From positions 6,305,001 to 6,369,000 of the forward strand of contig NZ_CP034437.1 of NCBI RefSeq assembly GCF_003952225.1: a DNA stretch of 64,000 nucleotides, given 5' to 3'. The notes below the pieces were generated by a model, which made no database searches, was not told where the DNA came from, and saw only the letters and a list, made by a program, of their open reading frames with translations. The translations under genes were made by a program, and so were the position numbers. Source of the DNA: Paenibacillus albus. Its GTDB lineage: Bacteria; Bacillota; Bacilli; Paenibacillales; Paenibacillaceae. This document shows positions 1 through 9,190 of this stretch, piece after piece. Position 1 is the first letter of the stretch. Each line of letters begins with the position of its first letter.

Positions 1-34
1 ACCGCATGAAGGGCGTTATTGTTTATTATTAGTA

Positions 35-1759
35 TTATGGCAGCTGCTTCAATGATTGATTAATGATGCCCCATATATCGTCGGACGAGAACTGTCTTTG
101 CCATGTGGCAACTCCAGCCAATCCGTATTTCTTCGCAAGCGCTGTGCGTGACTTCATCGATAGCCCGTCTTCAATCCAGATGCGCTGAAGCGCTCCGTCT
201 TCTTTATATTCCACATAGTGCTGACCGGAATCTGCGTCAAAGGTAGGTGTCAGCTTACGCTCTGCAATGATTCCGTTAACGGTGTCCATGCTGAGCGCCT
301 TCGAAGTCACTTTTGTTTTGCCGCTATCGTCCTTCTTCTCGGTCCAAAGCCTTGCATAAAGGGGCATACCCAGCACGAGCTTGTTAGCTGGAACGCCATC
401 CTCTTCAAGAATGGTCTTTACCGACTGCTCTGTCCACGGCAGCGACGCTACGGAACCGGAGATAGGACTGGAAGCCCAGTGTTCATCGTAGGCCATGACC
501 ATCATATAGTCGACTGCCTTGCCAAGGGCCGCACGATCCAAAAACAAGGACCACATCTCACTGTTCGACTTCGGCGACACGTCGATAGATACAACAACGC
601 CCTGCTCGTGCATAAGCGGAGTCAGCTCACGTACGAACTGAACAAGATTCGCTTTGTCCGAAGTGTTCACATTCTCAAAGTCCAAGTTGATTCCTTGAAG
701 CTGATACAACTCTGCATATGCCGACAGCTGGCGGATCATCTGCAGCCTAGTATTTGCGCTCCCGAGCGCTGCTGTAGTACGGTCCGGCTCAAAACTATTG
801 CTGAACACAGCCCACACCTGCATGCCCTGTTTATGCGCCCACGCTACATACTGCTTGTCCGCTTTACTCTTGATATTGCCCTCGGCATCTAACAATTCAA
901 ACCAAGTTGGCGAAACCACGTTCACGCCTGTCAGATCACCGATCTTGCTCGTATCCGGCGCCTTCTGGTAGATGGCTTCCCAAGTCAGATTGATTTTGCT
1001 GCCGATGACCTTCCATGCATTATAAGGAGCCGGTTCCTGCTGCGCCTTCACTTGCTCGAGCTCCGTAATTGTAATCTCCTTCTTCGAAGCGTATCCAGCG
1101 ACACCGTCCATGCTTTGAACGACGTACCAGCCGTCCTTCTCGCCCCAAATGCGCAGCTCCTCCTTCTGGACCAACCGCTTTACAATCGTTGCATGAATAG
1201 ACGGGCTTGTACGTATAACGCCTTCCTCTGACGAGATACCTCGCTGCACCGCATCTCCGGCACTCATGACCGTAACAATATCTGTATTCTTGTTATATTC
1301 AATGTGTAAGCCGTAAAGCTCTTCAAGTGGTGTCGTAGGCAAGTAGACCACGTCATCCTTCACTTCGGCCGCGATGCGAAGCGGATATGCCGCCTTGTTC
1401 ATCGTAGCCGTCAGCGCATTCGTCTTAAAGCGAAGCACTTTGTTCGCATTCGTCATGACAATCGTACCGGTCTTGTCCTCGAAGTACACCTCTGTCCCGA
1501 GCCCCAGTTGATCATGAATGAAAGATAAAGGCAGCCTGAGATTATCTCCATCGACTAATGCTCCGACTTTGACAGCCTCGCCATGATAAATTATCGGATG
1601 TACTGTACCATAATCAGGCTTCACTTCTTTATTGTTAGGGGACAGCCGTTCCCAGCCTACCCAGATCACACTTAGCATAGCGAGCAATCCGCTCAGCACG
1701 ACAATCCATTTCAGCCATCCGCCACTCTTTCGTCTAGCCCGGAAACGAACGGGTTCCAC
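35..1759 (-). CDS. membrane-anchored GH18 protein with stalk and SH3 domains
   Basis: This is a 574-residue cell-wall-directed glycoside hydrolase of the YaaH/SleL/YkvQ kind. An N-terminal membrane segment (about residues 14-36) follows a basic stretch. Next come a copper-amine-oxidase-like stalk domain (about 58-170), a bacterial SH3 domain (about 188-233) and a GH18 barrel to the end. The GH18 signature GINLDFEN is present, with the catalytic Glu near residue 362. I chose the GTG at 1759 because GGGAGGAG lies 9 bases upstream; a longer reading frame to 1825 would run into the perR terminator. The family cleaves beta-1,4-linked GlcNAc polymers. A peptidoglycan or spore-cortex substrate is inferred, and chitin is not excluded. 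Confidence 0.85.
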   Translation of the reverse strand: MEPVRFRARRKSGGWLKWIVVLSGLLAMLSVIWVGWERLSPNNKEVKPDYGTVHPIIYHGEAVKVGALVDGDNLRLPLSFIHDQLGLGTEVYFEDKTGTIVMTNANKVLRFKTNALTATMNKAAYPLRIAAEVKDDVVYLPTTPLEELYGLHIEYNKNTDIVTVMSAGDAVQRGISSEEGVIRTSPSIHATIVKRLVQKEELRIWGEKDGWYVVQSMDGVAGYASKKEITITELEQVKAQQEPAPYNAWKVIGSKINLTWEAIYQKAPDTSKIGDLTGVNVVSPTWFELLDAEGNIKSKADKQYVAWAHKQGMQVWAVFSNSFEPDRTTAALGSANTRLQMIRQLSAYAELYQLQGINLDFENVNTSDKANLVQFVRELTPLMHEQGVVVSIDVSPKSNSEMWSLFLDRAALGKAVDYMMVMAYDEHWASSPISGSVASLPWTEQSVKTILEEDGVPANKLVLGMPLYARLWTEKKDDSGKTKVTSKALSMDTVNGIIAERKLTPTFDADSGQHYVEYKEDGALQRIWIEDGLSMKSRTALAKKYGLAGVATWQRQFSSDDIWGIINQSLKQLP

Positions 1760-1812
1760 GTCGCAACACTCCTCCCTGATGATAAACGAGTTCACCCGAA
1801 ATATATGGGCAT

Positions 1813-1856
1813 AAAAAACGCGCATGAAGGTGAGCTTTCACTCCTCAGGCGCGCGT
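1813..1856 (-). terminator. perR rho-independent terminator
   Basis: An imperfect hairpin with ACGCGC/GCGCGT at its base is followed, on the minus strand, by a run of six T. It sits directly behind perR and upstream of the chosen GTG start of the GH18 gene. Confidence 0.75.
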
Positions 1857-1891
1857 CCAGTTCAAATGTTCAGATCAAACAAAATAAAAAA

Positions 1892-2326
1892 TTAGTGATT
1901 GTGCCGCGTTGTGCAATCTGCGCAAATGCCGTAAATCTCCATACGATGACCTTCTACCTTAAATCCGGTTTCTCTGGAGGCAGCTGCTTCCACTTCTGTC
2001 AACGGCGGGTAGTCGAAATCTACAATGGTGCCGCATGTACGGCAAATCGCATGATAATGCTCAGATAAATCAGCATCGAATCGGCTTGAATCATCACCGT
2101 AAGTCAGTTCCCTAATAAGACCTGCTTCAACAAACAGACGGAGATTATTATAAATGGTCGCAACGCTCATACTAGGAAACGAAGGCGAAAGCGACTTATA
2201 AATTTCATCTGCAGTGGGATGAGTCATGGCATGCATGAGATAGCTTAAGATAGCATAACGCTGCGGGGTCATACGAACGCCGGTGCTTTTCAATTGTTCT
2301 AATGCTTGTTCAACGGTTGCACCCAT
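1892..2326 (-). CDS. perR: peroxide-responsive Fur-family repressor PerR
   Basis: This 144-residue protein can be aligned from end to end with Bacillus PerR. The regulatory-metal ligands are all in place: H36, D84, H90, H92 and D103. Two CxxC pairs for structural zinc are also present, C95/C98 and C135/C138. PerR represses catalase, alkyl hydroperoxide reductase and iron-handling genes until H2O2 oxidises a metal-ligand histidine. The Asp at 103, in place of the Glu of Fur, favours PerR over Fur or Zur. The ATG at 2326 was chosen because AAAGGA lies upstream at normal spacing; an upstream ATG at 2359 has none. It appears to be monocistronic. Confidence 0.93.
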   Translation of the reverse strand: MGATVEQALEQLKSTGVRMTPQRYAILSYLMHAMTHPTADEIYKSLSPSFPSMSVATIYNNLRLFVEAGLIRELTYGDDSSRFDADLSEHYHAICRTCGTIVDFDYPPLTEVEAAASRETGFKVEGHRMEIYGICADCTTRHNH

Positions 2327-2357
2327 ATTGGCACGTCCTTTCCGCTTTGTTAGAACC

Positions 2358-2387
2358 ATTTTACGTGGATGCTTTTCATTTTGTCAA
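2358..2387 (-). promoter_or_regulatory. perR sigma-A promoter
   Basis: On the minus strand there is a -35 TTGACA (2387-2382) and a -10 TAAAAT (2363-2358) with an 18-base spacer, ending about 32 bases before the perR ATG. Confidence 0.7.
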
Positions 2388-2404
2388 TGAAGTGGAAAAT
2401 CATT

Positions 2405-4240
2405 TTATAGTTTATAACGATTTACCAGTATGCTGCTGTTGGCATTAATATTGATCCGAAACGTGCCTGCGCCGATGTTTCCACGGATGGTCTTCTTGCT
2501 GATCGTAAGCGGCAAATCGCTCGAAACATCGCCAAATGTAACAGAGCCATTAACCGAATAGTTGCCCTGCACTGGAAGCTGCAAATGAATCTCACCAATA
2601 GAACTGTCAATGTCCCAGTCACCGCCAACGGCCGCGCTAGCCACCCCAATATCACCATTCAACGTATCAGCCTTGATTGCGCCTGACGCTTCCCTGATCG
2701 TAATCTGGCCATTCTTCGTGTCTGACTCAATGTCGCCTGTTATTTGGCGCAGCTCGATGTCGCCGCTTTGCGTCGAAGCCTGTATGGAACCGACAGCATG
2801 AACTAATTTAATGTTGCCGTTAAAAGCGCTGAGCACGGCGTCCCCTTCCAGATCCGAGACGGCAATGCCCCCGTTCTTCGTCTCTGCATCAATAGGACCT
2901 GTCAAACTGCGAAGCGTAAGCTCACCATATGTCGCTCTGATACGAAGGCCGCCAGACAAATGGAGCCCGGCAATATCAGCGGAACCATTCATAATGTCGA
3001 GACTAAGCTCAGGTTCAAGTTCCGACTTCTGCTCAACCTCTGTGTTAGTGCCAGCTGTCGCATTATTATTCGTAGACGCTTCAGGCGGAGTTAATGTTGC
3101 TGGCGGATTGCCAAAAATAGATTGCGCCGGTACTGTCACTATCATATTCATACGCGGAACACGGTTGCCATTAGCACCATAGGGATGGCCTTTCGCCTCG
3201 ATTTCTACTTTCTTGCCACCATTCATCGTGACGACCGACTTCTCGGAAACTCCATCTGCCTCTACTTTATCGGTTGAATCGACCCACATGACCGTCTCCA
3301 CGGTGATGGCCTGAACATCGCCGCGTCTTACGGTCACTGTACCATTCGGATTATTGATAGCGATGCTCGTCGTGTCCGGCTCCAGCACTTCGCTCATTAT
3401 CCCCTTGTTATACTTGAAGCCCTTCTCTTCGCTGTATCCGCTCGTACCAGTCAAGTTCACTTTAAACTCGTCTAACCAGCGGAACGGCATGGATGCAAAC
3501 TGCGTTACTCCGAACGCAGTAACTGCAATAATGGTTGCTAGTAATGCCCCGCCGATATCAAAGGCCGGCTTTCTCGAAGCCGTACGGTACACGAGGCTAA
3601 GGACGACCACCTCTATGCCGAGCATGATAAAAGCAGCCGGCCACCACTTGCCGAGCAGCTCGATATCGTTGCGACTGCGCATTTGATCCCAGAGCAGGAA
3701 TGCGCCTACCGTGATCATTATCGCCGATGCAGTAAAGCGTCCTAGCTTGAACATCGCATGCTTCCTCCTGGAAGCCGCGATTAGCGCAATCATGATTAAA
3801 CCCGCTCCGGGGGCGTATGAGCCGATGTCATCAAGAGCCTCAAGCAGCGCATCAGGGGCTTGCACGAGCCAGAGCAGAATAAGTGCCAAGCCGATGACGC
3901 CAATGCCTTGCAGCGCAGCAATGAAGCCGCTTGTTCGCAGCGGTTCTGCCGCCACTTCGCTGGTAGAGCTGTCTACGGCGCGAAGCTTAGCCTTCAGCTG
4001 CAGCGTATCGAAGACGCTGTAGAACCAGAAGAAAGGCAGCGCGAGGCCGAGGAAAATGATAAGCAGCGCGTATTTGCCGCCTCCCTCGTCCGCAAACCGG
4101 ATCATCGCAGCGATATCCGTCAAGGTTCCGAGAAGCAGCAGCAGCCCTGTTAAATGTTTGCCCAGCGCCAAATGTCCGCCGCCTGGGACGATAAATGCAA
4201 TCAACGGTGCAAAGAACGCACTCCGCGAGCGCTCACGCAT
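2405..4240 (-). CDS. multi-pass membrane protein with C-terminal DUF4097-type repeat domain
   Basis: This is a 611-residue protein. Its N-terminal half has several hydrophobic helices, including a LiaF/DUF5668-like part. The C-terminal half (about 285-611) is a beta-rich repeat region with phrases such as GDIELRQITGDIESDTKNG, typical of DUF4097 adhesin-like proteins (YvlB/LiaG group). Those proteins sit on envelope-stress loci, but no function is proven for them. An Asn/Thr-rich linker interrupts the C-terminal half near residues 395-415. ATG 4240 is preferred over ATG 4246 because GGGAGG is 8 bases from the former and only 2 from the latter. The downstream neighbour is perR. Confidence 0.75.
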   Translation of the reverse strand: MRERSRSAFFAPLIAFIVPGGGHLALGKHLTGLLLLLGTLTDIAAMIRFADEGGGKYALLIIFLGLALPFFWFYSVFDTLQLKAKLRAVDSSTSEVAAEPLRTSGFIAALQGIGVIGLALILLWLVQAPDALLEALDDIGSYAPGAGLIMIALIAASRRKHAMFKLGRFTASAIMITVGAFLLWDQMRSRNDIELLGKWWPAAFIMLGIEVVVLSLVYRTASRKPAFDIGGALLATIIAVTAFGVTQFASMPFRWLDEFKVNLTGTSGYSEEKGFKYNKGIMSEVLEPDTTSIAINNPNGTVTVRRGDVQAITVETVMWVDSTDKVEADGVSEKSVVTMNGGKKVEIEAKGHPYGANGNRVPRMNMIVTVPAQSIFGNPPATLTPPEASTNNNATAGTNTEVEQKSELEPELSLDIMNGSADIAGLHLSGGLRIRATYGELTLRSLTGPIDAETKNGGIAVSDLEGDAVLSAFNGNIKLVHAVGSIQASTQSGDIELRQITGDIESDTKNGQITIREASGAIKADTLNGDIGVASAAVGGDWDIDSSIGEIHLQLPVQGNYSVNGSVTFGDVSSDLPLTISKKTIRGNIGAGTFRININANSSILVNRYKL

Positions 4241-4327
4241 GGGCATTGCCTCCCTTCTCCTACTCCTAAGTGATATCGTGCCGGTTATTATGTAGTACAT
4301 ATTGTATCACATTTATTGCCATGCAAA

Positions 4328-4360
4328 AGAGGCATGTCCACGCTGGGCGGACATGCCTCT
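4328..4360 (-). terminator. gatCAB operon terminator
   Basis: A perfect 12-bp stem, AGAGGCATGTCC/GGACATGCCTCT, with a 9-base loop is followed on the minus strand by TTTTGC. It closes the gat operon 19 bases after the gatB stop. Confidence 0.8.
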
Positions 4361-4378
4361 CACTTACTGATGTGAAAC

Positions 4379-5821
4379 CTATTGATTAAGGCGCTCAAGC
4401 AGCAGCTTGTTAACAAGCGCTGGATTCGCTTTGCCCTTCGTTTCTTTCATTACTTGGCCGACGAGGAAGCCAATTGCCTTCTCTTTGCCGGCTTTGAAAT
4501 CTTCGACCGACTGCGGATTACCGCTTACGATGCGGTCAACCACTTCTGCGATAGCGCCTTCGTCGCTGATTTGAACAAGTCCCTGCTCTTCGACGATTTG
4601 CTGCGGACGCTTGCCGGATTCAAGCATTTCCTTGAACACCGTCTTCGCAATCTTGCTGCTGATCGTCCCTTTCTCCATCAGACCGATCATTTCGCCGAGG
4701 CCTTGGCCTGTCAACTTAATATCATCGAGCTCGAGACCGCCGGCATTCAAGTAACCGAGCAGGTCGCCCATAATCCAGTTGGACACCGATTTGGCATCCT
4801 TCGTATATTGCAGCGATTCCTCGAAGAAATCTGCGAGCTTCTTCGAAGATGTGATTACACCTGCATCGTATGAAGGAAGACCGAATTCTGCGGAATAACG
4901 AGCTTGACGCGCATCCGGCAGCTCCGGAATCGACGCTTGCACGCGTGCTTTCCACTCGTCGTCGATGTGAATCTGCACGAGATCCGGGTCCGGGAAGTAG
5001 CGATAGTCATGCGCTTCTTCCTTGGAACGCATGGAGAACGTCTTCCCTTGCGTTTCATCCCAGCGACGCGTTTCTTGTACAACCTTGCCGCCACTGTCGA
5101 GGATATCGGCTTGGCGCATCTGTTCGTACTCAAGGCCGCGCTGTACGCCGCGGAACGAGTTCATGTTCTTCAGCTCGGCGCGTGTGCCGAACTGCTCTTG
5201 GCCGTAAGGACGGATACTGATGTTGGCGTCGCAGCGAAGCGAGCCTTCCTCCATCTTCACGTCAGACACATCGCAATAGAGCATGATCGCTTTGAGCTTC
5301 TCGAGGTAAGCCTTCGCTTCTTCAGGCGTGCGGATGTCCGGCTCGGATACGATCTCAACAAGCGGCGTACCGACACGGTTGAAGTCCACAAGGGAGCCAA
5401 AGCCGCCGTCGATATGCGTCAGCTTACCCGCATCTTCTTCAAGATGAAGGCGAGTGATGCCGATGCGCTTCGTCTTGCCGTCTACTTCAATGTCGATCCA
5501 GCCATGCTCGCCGACCGGCTTGTCGAATTGCGAGATTTGGTACGCTTTTGGCGAATCCGGATAGAAATAGTTCTTGCGGTCGAACTTGCTGATGTCGGCG
5601 ATCTGGCAGTTAAGCGCCATCGCAGCTTTCATCGCATATTCCAGCGCCTGACGGTTCAGCACCGGCAGCACGCCTGGGTGCCCAAGACAGATCGGGCATG
5701 TATGTGTATTCGGCGGGGCGCCGAAGGACGTGGAGCAGCCGCAGAAGATTTTGCTCTTCGTGTGGAGCTCGACGTGCACTTCCAGCCCGACGACCGTTTC
5801 GTATTGGTTCGGTTCAAACAT
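4379..5821 (-). CDS. gatB: Asp-tRNA(Asn)/Glu-tRNA(Gln) amidotransferase subunit B
   Basis: This 480-residue GatB carries the N-terminal signature [20 protein letters not shown], the zinc-binding Cys region (FCGCS, then CPICLGHPG) and the C-terminal YqeY-like tail. With GatA and GatC it amidates Glu-tRNA(Gln) and Asp-tRNA(Asn) in the cytoplasm; GatB phosphorylates the misacylated aminoacyl group and binds the tRNA. The ATG at 5821 has GGAGG 8 bases upstream. It is the last gene of gatC-gatA-gatB and begins 36 bases after gatA. Length and motifs are normal. Confidence 0.96.
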   Translation of the reverse strand: MFEPNQYETVVGLEVHVELHTKSKIFCGCSTSFGAPPNTHTCPICLGHPGVLPVLNRQALEYAMKAAMALNCQIADISKFDRKNYFYPDSPKAYQISQFDKPVGEHGWIDIEVDGKTKRIGITRLHLEEDAGKLTHIDGGFGSLVDFNRVGTPLVEIVSEPDIRTPEEAKAYLEKLKAIMLYCDVSDVKMEEGSLRCDANISIRPYGQEQFGTRAELKNMNSFRGVQRGLEYEQMRQADILDSGGKVVQETRRWDETQGKTFSMRSKEEAHDYRYFPDPDLVQIHIDDEWKARVQASIPELPDARQARYSAEFGLPSYDAGVITSSKKLADFFEESLQYTKDAKSVSNWIMGDLLGYLNAGGLELDDIKLTGQGLGEMIGLMEKGTISSKIAKTVFKEMLESGKRPQQIVEEQGLVQISDEGAIAEVVDRIVSGNPQSVEDFKAGKEKAIGFLVGQVMKETKGKANPALVNKLLLERLNQ

Positions 5822-5857
5822 CTCGTAGCCCTCCTGCTTCGTTGGCATCCGCGTGTT

Positions 5858-7315
5858 TTATAGCTGCGGACGCTGTTTGTGATGCTCAGTGTGCTGCTCA
5901 TACGCATGCGCTGCGCGGAGCACCGTGCGCTCATCGAACGCTTTGCCGATAATTTGCAAGCCGATTGGCAGGCCATCCGCGAAGCCGCAAGGCACGCTGA
6001 TCGCCGGAACGCCAGCAAGGCTGACCGGAATCGTACAAATATCGTTCAGATACATCGTGAGCGGATCGCCCACTTGCTCACCGATGCGGAATGCCGTTGT
6101 CGGCGCAGTAGGCCCGATGATGAGGTCAAAGTCCTTGAACACATTGTCAAAGTCCTGCTTGATCAGCGTGCGGACCTTCTGTGCTTTCAGATAATAAGCA
6201 TCATAATAACCGGAGCTGAGTGCATACGTACCAAGCATAATCCGGCGCTTCACTTCTGAGCCGAAGCCTTGGCTGCGGGATTTGCGGTACAGATCGATCA
6301 GATTGTCCGGGTTCTCCGCGCGAACGCCGTAGCGGACGCCATCGAACCGTGCAAGGTTAGACGATGCTTCGGAAGAAGCGAGCAGGTAGTAGGTTGCGAC
6401 CGCATATTCGGTATGCGGCATCGACACTTCTTCCCATGCTGCGCCGAGGCTCTCGAACTGTTTCAGCGCAGCAAGCACCGCTTCTTTCACAGCCGGATCA
6501 ATACCTTGACCCATATATTCCTTCGGCACGCCGATGCGCAGCCCTTTCACGTCGCCCGAAAGCGCGCTGGCGTAATCCGGAATGTCCACGTTCGCCGAAG
6601 TCGAATCGCCTGGATCGTAGCCAGCAATCGCTTGCAGCACATAAGCGGAATCTTCAACGTTCTTCGTCAGCGGACCGATCTGGTCAAGCGACGAAGCGAA
6701 CGCAACGAGGCCGAAACGCGAAACAAGGCCATAAGTTGGCTTCAATCCAACAATGCCGCAATATGCCGCAGGCTGGCGAATCGAACCGCCTGTATCGGAG
6801 CCGAGCGAGAAGTAGACTTGTCCAGCAGCAACAGATGCTGCGGAGCCGCCGCTCGAGCCGCCCGGTACATATTCCGTGTTCCACGGGTTGCGAGTCGGGA
6901 AGAAGCTGGAGTTCTCGTTCGAGCCGCCCATCGCGAACTCGTCCATGTTCAGCTTGCCGATCGTAATCGATTGAGCTGCCTTCAGCTTCTTCACTACAGA
7001 AGCATCATAGATTGGATCATAGTTGCTCAGGAATTGGCTCGCGCAAGTCGTCGTGATTCCTTCAGTAACGATGTTGTCTTTAATGCCGGCGGGGAGGCCG
7101 AACAACAGTCCTTGCTCACCACCGGCTTGCAATGCGCTATCTAACTCAGCCGCAGCCTTGCGCGCGCCTTCTTCATTCAATGTCAAAAAGGCTTTTATGG
7201 ATTCATCCGTCTTCGCAATTTGCGCGTAGGAAGCCTCTACGAGGTCAAGAGCCGACAGCTCTTTCGTTCTTAACTTGCTATGTACGTCTTGAAGGCGTAA
7301 ATCAAAGAGTGCCAA
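5858..7315 (-). CDS. gatA: Asp-tRNA(Asn)/Glu-tRNA(Gln) amidotransferase subunit A
   Basis: This 485-residue amidase-signature enzyme liberates ammonia from glutamine for GatB. The Ser-cis-Ser-Lys triad is visible as K79 (AGIKDN), S154 ([10 protein letters not shown]) and S178 (TGGSIR). The start codon is TTG at 7315, supported by AAAGGAGG 8 bases upstream; no ATG fits the conserved N-terminus. It is the middle gene of gatCAB, 44 bases behind gatC. Nothing is missing compared with the family. Confidence 0.96.
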   Translation of the reverse strand: MALFDLRLQDVHSKLRTKELSALDLVEASYAQIAKTDESIKAFLTLNEEGARKAAAELDSALQAGGEQGLLFGLPAGIKDNIVTEGITTTCASQFLSNYDPIYDASVVKKLKAAQSITIGKLNMDEFAMGGSNENSSFFPTRNPWNTEYVPGGSSGGSAASVAAGQVYFSLGSDTGGSIRQPAAYCGIVGLKPTYGLVSRFGLVAFASSLDQIGPLTKNVEDSAYVLQAIAGYDPGDSTSANVDIPDYASALSGDVKGLRIGVPKEYMGQGIDPAVKEAVLAALKQFESLGAAWEEVSMPHTEYAVATYYLLASSEASSNLARFDGVRYGVRAENPDNLIDLYRKSRSQGFGSEVKRRIMLGTYALSSGYYDAYYLKAQKVRTLIKQDFDNVFKDFDLIIGPTAPTTAFRIGEQVGDPLTMYLNDICTIPVSLAGVPAISVPCGFADGLPIGLQIIGKAFDERTVLRAAHAYEQHTEHHKQRPQL

Positions 7316-7359
7316 CAGCCTTTCCTCCTTTCGCTATTTAAGCGTATCTCGTAAATCTC

Positions 7360-7647
7360 TTATTCCAATACAGCCGGTACTTTAAACTGGCCGTCATCCT
7401 CGTCTGGTGCATTGCGCAGCGCCGTTTCATTGGAAACCGAAGGTTTGATAACATCGTCGCGCATGACATTGTATACCGGCAGCACATGGCTGGTCGGCTC
7501 TACATCATCTGTATTTAGCTCGTTCAGCTTCTCTGCGTATTTCAAAATCGCATTCAGCTGTCCGTTAAACTGCTCTTTCTCCTGTTCAGAAAGCTCCAGC
7601 CGGGCCAGATTGGCCACATGCTCAACATCTTTGATCGTAATGCTCAT
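7360..7647 (-). CDS. gatC: Asp-tRNA(Asn)/Glu-tRNA(Gln) amidotransferase subunit C
   Basis: This 95-residue GatC is the small belt-like subunit that holds GatA and GatB together. It begins with the conserved ITIKDVEHVANLARLEL helix and ends with the FKVPAVLE tail. The Shine-Dalgarno AAAGGA lies rather far (about 14 bases) from the ATG at 7647. It is the first gene of the operon, with a sigma-A-type promoter about 47 bases upstream of the start codon. Confidence 0.95.
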   Translation of the reverse strand: MSITIKDVEHVANLARLELSEQEKEQFNGQLNAILKYAEKLNELNTDDVEPTSHVLPVYNVMRDDVIKPSVSNETALRNAPDEDDGQFKVPAVLE

Positions 7648-7693
7648 CGTTTCATGTCCCGTCCTTTCTAACCATTTTGCACATATTCTACCT

Positions 7694-7723
7694 ATTATAA
7701 CGTAAGCAGTCGTTCAAACTCAA
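7694..7723 (-). promoter_or_regulatory. gatCAB sigma-A promoter
   Basis: On the minus strand there is a -35 TTGAGT (7723-7718) and a perfect -10 TATAAT (7699-7694), 18 bases apart. The -10 ends 46 bases before the gatC ATG. Confidence 0.7.
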
Positions 7724-7888
7724 TGACAAAGCGCATGGACGGGAGCGGCACAAGCATCTCCAATGTGAAGAGAATCTTCATCCCGAGCTAAGGGTGCTTT
7801 TACATTTATTTCAGCTTGATTTAAGGTTAGGCGCACATACTGGGTCTTGTAACCAAATCCATTCCCAAAAAACAGGAGGAAAACGATA

Positions 7889-8995
7889 ATGAACAAAACG
7901 ATGAAGGCTATCAGCCTAACAGCAGCCATTGCGGCGATGATCCCGCTAAGCGCGTACGCAGCGACAAACACTACAACTACAACGACGTCAACGACAAATA
8001 CTACAGCTACACAGCAACAAGGCAAGTTTAACATGCATTTTGAGAAAAAAGGCGGCTTCGGAGTGAGTCAAGAAGTGCTCGATCTGCTTAAGCTGGACGC
8101 TGCAGCGCTGAAAGAGAAGCTTGCTGCCGGCAAGACACTCGCGCAAGTGGCTGAGGAGCAAGGCGTATCCCGCGATGCGTTGAAGCAAGCGCTGACTACA
8201 GCCTTCGATAAGCAGCAAGCAGCTGAGAAGCAAGCGTACTCGGATAACCTGGACAAGCTTGTGGACAGCCAATCTGTCGGCGGCGGAGGAAAAGGCGGAT
8301 TCGGAATGGGCTTCGGCGGCAAAGGCGGCTTCAACTCCGGGATCAAAACCGACATAAATGCAGTAGCTGCTGCTGTACTCGACATGACAGCGGACGATGT
8401 GAATACGACGTTGAAATCCGAAAATAAATCGCTCGCGGAGCTTGCGGCGGATAAAGGCATTGACGTACAAAAGGTTATTGATGCAGTGAAGAAAGCGATC
8501 ATTGATGATTTGAATGCATCCGTGACAGCAGGCGATCTGACGCAAGAGCAAGCGGACAAAACGATTGCGGAAGCTGCCACTATCGCGGAGAACGGCGTAA
8601 ATAACAAAGGCGGACGCATGAAGATGGAAGGCCGCGGCCGATTCGGGCTGGACAGCACTGCCCTTTCTTACGTCGCAACAGCGCTTAGCATGAACGCGGA
8701 TGATCTGAAGACCGCACTAGCATCCGGCAAAACGCTGGCTGACGTTGCAAAGGATAAAGGCGTTGCCGTGCAAAATGTGATCAATGCAGTAAAACAAACG
8801 ATCGTCGATAGCATCAATGCTGCTGTAACAGCGGGTAAACTGACGCAAGAGCAAGCGGATGCGCAAATTGCGAATGCAGATACGCAAGCTACGAATTGGG
8901 TAAACGGCAAGATGGAAGGCGGCTTCCACATGGGTAAGCACTTCAGAGGCGATGATAATGACGCAGCCTCGACGACTACCGCTACGGGTGCTTAA
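7889..8995 (+). CDS. secreted three-repeat helical protein, function unknown
   Basis: This 368-residue protein has a signal peptide ending about AYA (residues 24-25), then a Thr-rich stretch. Three related blocks of about 65-80 residues follow (about 52-115, 150-225 and 255-330). Each contains a 'K-TLA-VA-EKGV--Q-VI-AVK' core, and the last two also carry LTQEQAD. Gly/Lys-rich linkers (GGGGKGGFGMGFGGKGG) separate them, and the C-terminus is acidic/Thr-rich. AGGAGG lies 9 bases before the ATG. I know of similar repeats in exported Bacillus/Paenibacillus proteins but not of any function. It is transcribed divergently from gatC and followed by a terminator. Confidence 0.75.
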   Translation: MNKTMKAISLTAAIAAMIPLSAYAATNTTTTTTSTTNTTATQQQGKFNMHFEKKGGFGVSQEVLDLLKLDAAALKEKLAAGKTLAQVAEEQGVSRDALKQALTTAFDKQQAAEKQAYSDNLDKLVDSQSVGGGGKGGFGMGFGGKGGFNSGIKTDINAVAAAVLDMTADDVNTTLKSENKSLAELAADKGIDVQKVIDAVKKAIIDDLNASVTAGDLTQEQADKTIAEAATIAENGVNNKGGRMKMEGRGRFGLDSTALSYVATALSMNADDLKTALASGKTLADVAKDKGVAVQNVINAVKQTIVDSINAAVTAGKLTQEQADAQIANADTQATNWVNGKMEGGFHMGKHFRGDDNDAASTTTATGA

Positions 8996-9030
8996 TCAAT
9001 AAAACATACTTAAGCTCGTTTCAAGAAACG

Positions 9031-9067
9031 GCCGTCCCCTGTCTATATGGCAGGAGGGCGGCTTTTT
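9031..9067 (+). terminator. terminator of secreted repeat protein gene
   Basis: A GC-rich hairpin (GCCGTCCCCTG paired with CAGGAGGGCGGC) is followed by TTTTT, 36 bases after the stop codon. Confidence 0.8.
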
Positions 9068-9190
9068 CGTTCCTTCATATTAATGTGTCAAATCCTCTCA
9101 CATAATTTTTGGAAAGCCGTACGTATCTCCGATCCCTTACACTATGAAGTAAGCGATACCAATATAGTTGATAAGGAGCGGAGCAATCCG

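Noticed and set aside
218..892. Long plus-strand frames opposite real genes (for example here and at 4904-5863, 17771-19147 and 58465-59352)
   Set aside because: They lie antisense to strongly supported genes, lack ribosome sites and show Arg/His-rich shadow composition.
1760..1825. Longer N-terminus for the GH18 protein
   Set aside because: It would place the start across the perR terminator and before the ribosome site GGGAGGAG that serves the GTG at 1759.
2397..2417. PerR-box-like sequence (TTATAAACTATAA) upstream of perR
   Set aside because: It has four mismatches to the 15-base consensus and overlaps the last codons of the neighbouring gene, which also read YKL-stop; chance AT-richness is sufficient.
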